From positions 806,001 through 870,000 of the forward strand of contig NZ_CP109328.1 of NCBI RefSeq assembly GCF_035918155.1: a stretch of 64,000 nt of DNA. The letters are read 5' to 3'. The notes beneath the pieces were generated by a model that had not been told where the DNA came from, ran no database searches, and was given only the letters and a program-made list of their open reading frames with translations. This document shows, one piece after another, positions 61,662 to 64,000 of the stretch. Position numbers and translations under genes: made by a program. Source of the stretch: Streptomyces sp. NBC_01591. GTDB lineage: Bacteria > Actinomycetota > Actinomycetes > Streptomycetales > Streptomycetaceae. How positions within the stretch are numbered: position 1 is the stretch's first letter; every line of letters begins with the position of its first letter.

Positions 61662-63149
61662 TCACCCGGTGTAGGTGAACTCGTCGGCTGGACTGGTGGG
61701 GGACGAGTAGCCGTTCACGGTCACGGTGATGTCCACGGTCGTGCTCGTAGCCTTGCCCGACGGGGGTGCTTTGGCGACGATCTTGTCCGAGTCGACCTGG
61801 ACGGATGGCGAGGCGTTCTTCCCGAAATACACGGAGGCGCCTTTCGCGAAGCCCGCGCCGGAGATAGTGACCGAGTCGTTGGCCTTGCCCCTGTCCGGTG
61901 TGATGCCGGTGACCACCACGGGTTCGGGCCCGCCGTAGGCGAACTGCCCGAGCGGGACTGCCGGGGAGGTGCCCAGGGGGTTGGTGACATACACGTTGAC
62001 GATGCCGGTCCCGTCGGGCACCTCGGCAGTGATGGTGCCGTCAGGGTTGAACGTGGGTGGTTTCTGGCACGGGACGGGGCCGAAGTCGACGTTGCAATCC
62101 TTGCTGAAGTCGCGGCCCTTGATAGTGACCTGTGTGCCCGATGCGCCGAAGCTGGGGATCACACCGGTCACCACCGGCGGCCCGGAGAGGACGGGCGCGT
62201 CCAGCAGTCTGAGGTAGGTGGAGTTGGCATGCTGAAATGCGACCTGGCCCAGGAAATCCTCAACCGAGGCCTTGACCAAATTGTCGTCGCGGACCATGTA
62301 GTCGGTGTTCTTGCTGACGGCAGTGCCCGGCTGGACGTAGACGTTGTTCCCGCGCAGAGCTGCGATCGACCCGAGGAGCACCTTCACCTCGAGAGTTGCC
62401 GCTGGTCCGGGATCCGGGTACCAGCTCTCCGCGGTGGGGAGATCGGCCCAGGCCAGCGGCACCACGTCGTAGGCGTTGACGTAGCGCTGGTTCATGCTCC
62501 CGAACTGGGAGGTGAGGTAGTCGGCGAAGCTCTGCAGACCGGCGGTGGGTGCCGCGAAGGTGACCACCCCGAGCTGAGGCTGGCTTTGCTGCCAGGTCTG
62601 CGCCTTCAGGTACAGCGCGACCATGTTCGCGATGCAACCACCCAGGCTGTGACCGATTACGTAGACCGTCGGCTGCGGAATCCCCGTCAAGAGGCCGGCG
62701 AGCGCCTGCACGAGATTGGAGCTGGCGCTGAGCGAACGCATGTCGACGACCTGAGTGAAGGCGTCCATCGCCCCCTTCGACACGGAGATGGGGGACGTCG
62801 ACCCGCTGGCGGTGAACGGCACCACCGTGCCGACGTCGAGGTCTTCGAGAATGTCGGTCACGCTGGCGATTGTCCCGCGGACGACCACGGCAAACTGGTT
62901 CGAGCCGTCGTTGTTCTTGGCGATGTACGCCATGTTCGCGTTGTCCGGGCTCAGCGCGAGCCACGTCGGTGTCCAGTTTTTCGTCAGGGGGGAGTTGGAG
63001 AACTGCCGGGAGATGCCGAGCTTGATCCGTTCGGTCTGGGCTTGCAGGGTCTCCCCCGACGGACGCGGAGTCGCTCCAGTTGCCGCGATGGCGGCCAGGG
63101 TCATGGCCACCTGAGGCGTGATCGGAGTGGCCTGTTGTGCTGCCGCCAT
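61662..63149 (-). CDS. Class 3 lipase with two C-terminal IPT/TIG domains
   Basis: The 495-aa product has an alpha/beta-hydrolase core (about residues 40-290) with the nucleophile Ser168 in TVYVIGHSLGGCIANMVALY, VVTFAAPTAG after it, the acid in AYDVVPLAW and a late His in FQHANSTYLRLLDAP. Two IPT/TIG immunoglobulin-like domains follow: about 300-390 (VVTGVIPSFGASGTQVTIKG) and 392-480 (VVTGITPDRGKANDSVTISG). The ATG at 63149 has AAGGAG 5 nt upstream. The N-terminus (MAAAQQATPITPQVAMTLAA) has no clear Sec signal, which is unusual for such a lipase. TIG repeats usually help surface or partner binding. It probably hydrolyses acylglycerols or related esters. Confidence 0.85.
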   Translation of the reverse strand: MAAAQQATPITPQVAMTLAAIAATGATPRPSGETLQAQTERIKLGISRQFSNSPLTKNWTPTWLALSPDNANMAYIAKNNDGSNQFAVVVRGTIASVTDILEDLDVGTVVPFTASGSTSPISVSKGAMDAFTQVVDMRSLSASSNLVQALAGLLTGIPQPTVYVIGHSLGGCIANMVALYLKAQTWQQSQPQLGVVTFAAPTAGLQSFADYLTSQFGSMNQRYVNAYDVVPLAWADLPTAESWYPDPGPAATLEVKVLLGSIAALRGNNVYVQPGTAVSKNTDYMVRDDNLVKASVEDFLGQVAFQHANSTYLRLLDAPVLSGPPVVTGVIPSFGASGTQVTIKGRDFSKDCNVDFGPVPCQKPPTFNPDGTITAEVPDGTGIVNVYVTNPLGTSPAVPLGQFAYGGPEPVVVTGITPDRGKANDSVTISGAGFAKGASVYFGKNASPSVQVDSDKIVAKAPPSGKATSTTVDITVTVNGYSSPTSPADEFTYTG

Positions 63150-63461
63150 GCTCGCTCCTTAAGTCTTCACTCATCGTCATACATCTCCATTTCAATGTAT
63201 TCGCATACTCAGTACCCTGACGGATGTCAGGCCATTTGTGTTCTCTAGTTCACTGGAATGGGGTCCGACTAAAGCGGAACCGTAGTGAACGGCTTCAAGG
63301 ATCTGTTTTCTCTACAACCTCGTCGTCGCGGTTGTAGATGCCCGTCGGCAACGTCCAGGAACTCGGTCAATTTCTCAACAGCGAAGGCATGGTCCATCGC
63401 AGGAATCTACGCCCAGTGGTATCCGAGGTTGGCGTGAACCGCCCCGGGTTCGGTAGAGATC
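63150..63461. other. Upstream region of the lipase gene
   Basis: About 310 bp with no gene recognised. A/T-rich stretches (around catttcaatgtattcgcatac) fit a leftward promoter for the lipase. A distinct motif was not found. Confidence 0.35.
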
Positions 63462-63690
63462 TCAGCTTGTTGTTGTGACCTGGAGTTTCGTGGTGGCGAG
63501 GTAGTGGTTGGTCTCGTATTCGACGGGTGGAATGTGCCCTATTTCACCGTGGAGTCGGCGGTGGCAGTACCAGTCGACCCACTCGGCCGTCGCGAGTTCG
63601 ACTTGGGAGAGTGTCTTCCAGGATCGGCCGGGTTTGATCAGCTCGGTTTTGAAGAGTCCGATCGCGGACTCCATGAGGGCGTTGACGCTC
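63462..63690 (-). pseudogene. IS3-family OrfB C-terminal fragment
   Basis: Leftward reading gives SVNALMESAIGLFKTELIKP, GRSWKTLSQVELATAEWVDW and YCHRRLHGEIGHIPPVEYET, then a tail to the stop at 63462. The Glu of NALxES is the last catalytic residue. Everything before it is lost at the join with the IS110 fragment. Confidence 0.75.
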
Positions 63691-63699
63691 CTATAGCTG

Positions 63700-64000
63700 T
63701 CAACTCGTTGCGGGGGTCGTCTGTGGAGCGGGTCGAATCAGGTGGTAGACCTCGCGGATGACGTAGCGCTTGAGGCAGCGGATGATCTCGCGTTTCGTCT
63801 TGCCTTCGGCGGTGCGGCGGGCGACGTAGTCGATCGTAGGCTGATGGAACCGCATGCGGACGATGACGGTGCGATAGATCGCGGCGTTGAGCTGCCGGTG
63901 GCCGCCGCGGTTGATGCGGTGCCTGCCGCTGGTCATGCCGGAGCCGGTGGGTACGGGAGCGATGCCTGCGAGCTTGGCGAGGGCGGCTTCGGACTTGATG
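63700..64000 (-). pseudogene. IS110-family transposase, C-terminal part, runs off the window
   Basis: From the right edge leftward: IKSEAALAKLAGIAPVPTGS, MTSGRHRINRGGHRQLNAAI, VIVRMRFHQPTIDYVARRTA, EGKTKREIIRCLKRYVIREV and a stop at 63700. It is the Tnp_20 domain with the serine motif (PTGSG). The visible part is uninterrupted, so the gene may be complete outside the window. It differs from the copy at 35565-36803. Confidence 0.75.

Noticed and set aside
1..64000. CRISPR arrays, tRNA and rRNA genes
   Set aside because: I looked for direct repeats with regular spacing, tRNA-like cloverleaf ends and rRNA motifs and recognised none; this was by eye only.

Overview
The window is very GC-rich and looks like an actinomycete, most probably Streptomyces. 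This rests on the codon pattern, the GTG/TTG starts with AGGAGG-type ribosome sites, a Ku protein, a DUF6479-type membrane protein, actinobacterial cytochrome b and cytochrome oxidase genes, and a dense load of Streptomyces insertion sequences. So many truncated genes and nested IS remnants suggest an accessory part of the genome, such as a chromosome arm or an integrated or linear plasmid. No tRNA, rRNA, CRISPR array or replication origin was recognised.

Layout. 1-6 kb: an ISAs1/resolvase scar inside a zinc-ribbon gene, a frameshifted secreted protein, Ku, and pseudogenes of a phytoene-dehydrogenase-like enzyme and an AI-2E-type permease. 6-11 kb: a small membrane protein and a respiratory block of cytochrome b (qcrB) convergent with ctaD-ctaF, sharing a hairpin that contains both stop codons. 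11-14.6 kb: an Rhs remnant, a two-domain VOC protein, a hypothetical gene and three IS remnants. 14.8-20.5 kb: a 1,473-aa CHAT-type caspase-like protein divergent from a two-gene operon (Cys-cluster protein and membrane protein), the best candidate for a conflict or cell-death module. 21.3-25.8 kb: a coiled-coil membrane protein and a serine hydrolase cut at one junction, then a leftward set of thioesterase tail, argininosuccinate-lyase-like enzyme and ATP-grasp ligase, which reads as a natural-product cluster remnant. 25.6-29 kb: a recombinase tail with its DUF6262-like partner, two tiny genes, an HTH protein with two S1-like domains started by TTG, and several small hypotheticals.

29-43 kb alternates cargo genes (methyltransferase, ChbG/YdjC deacetylase, I36-type secreted protein, DUF6357-like and DUF6892-like proteins) with IS1380, IS110, ISL3, IS21, IS6, IS3 and Mu-like remnants. 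43-48.7 kb is a compact sugar module: GH1 glycosidase, TetR regulator, MFS transporter and GH36 alpha-galactosidase. The same near-palindromic 21-bp operator lies upstream of both glycosidases, so one regulator probably controls release and uptake of galactoside- or glucoside-type oligosaccharides. 49-52.3 kb encodes a Ser/Thr kinase with a WD40 domain. 55 kb carries a ferritin-like gene whose ribosome site is buried in a perfect 22-bp hairpin. 56-60 kb holds plasmid- or phage-like small genes, a Tn3 remnant and an HNH domain. 60-64 kb has an intact IS6 transposase, an IS3 catalytic half, a class-3 lipase with IPT/TIG repeats and two more IS remnants; the last one runs off the end.

Catalytic genes that look intact: ku, qcrB, ctaF, ctaD, the CHAT protein, the ATP-grasp ligase, the methyltransferase, ChbG, GH1, MFS, GH36, the kinase and the lipase. 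Several others carry a single apparent frameshift, which could be real decay or assembly error.
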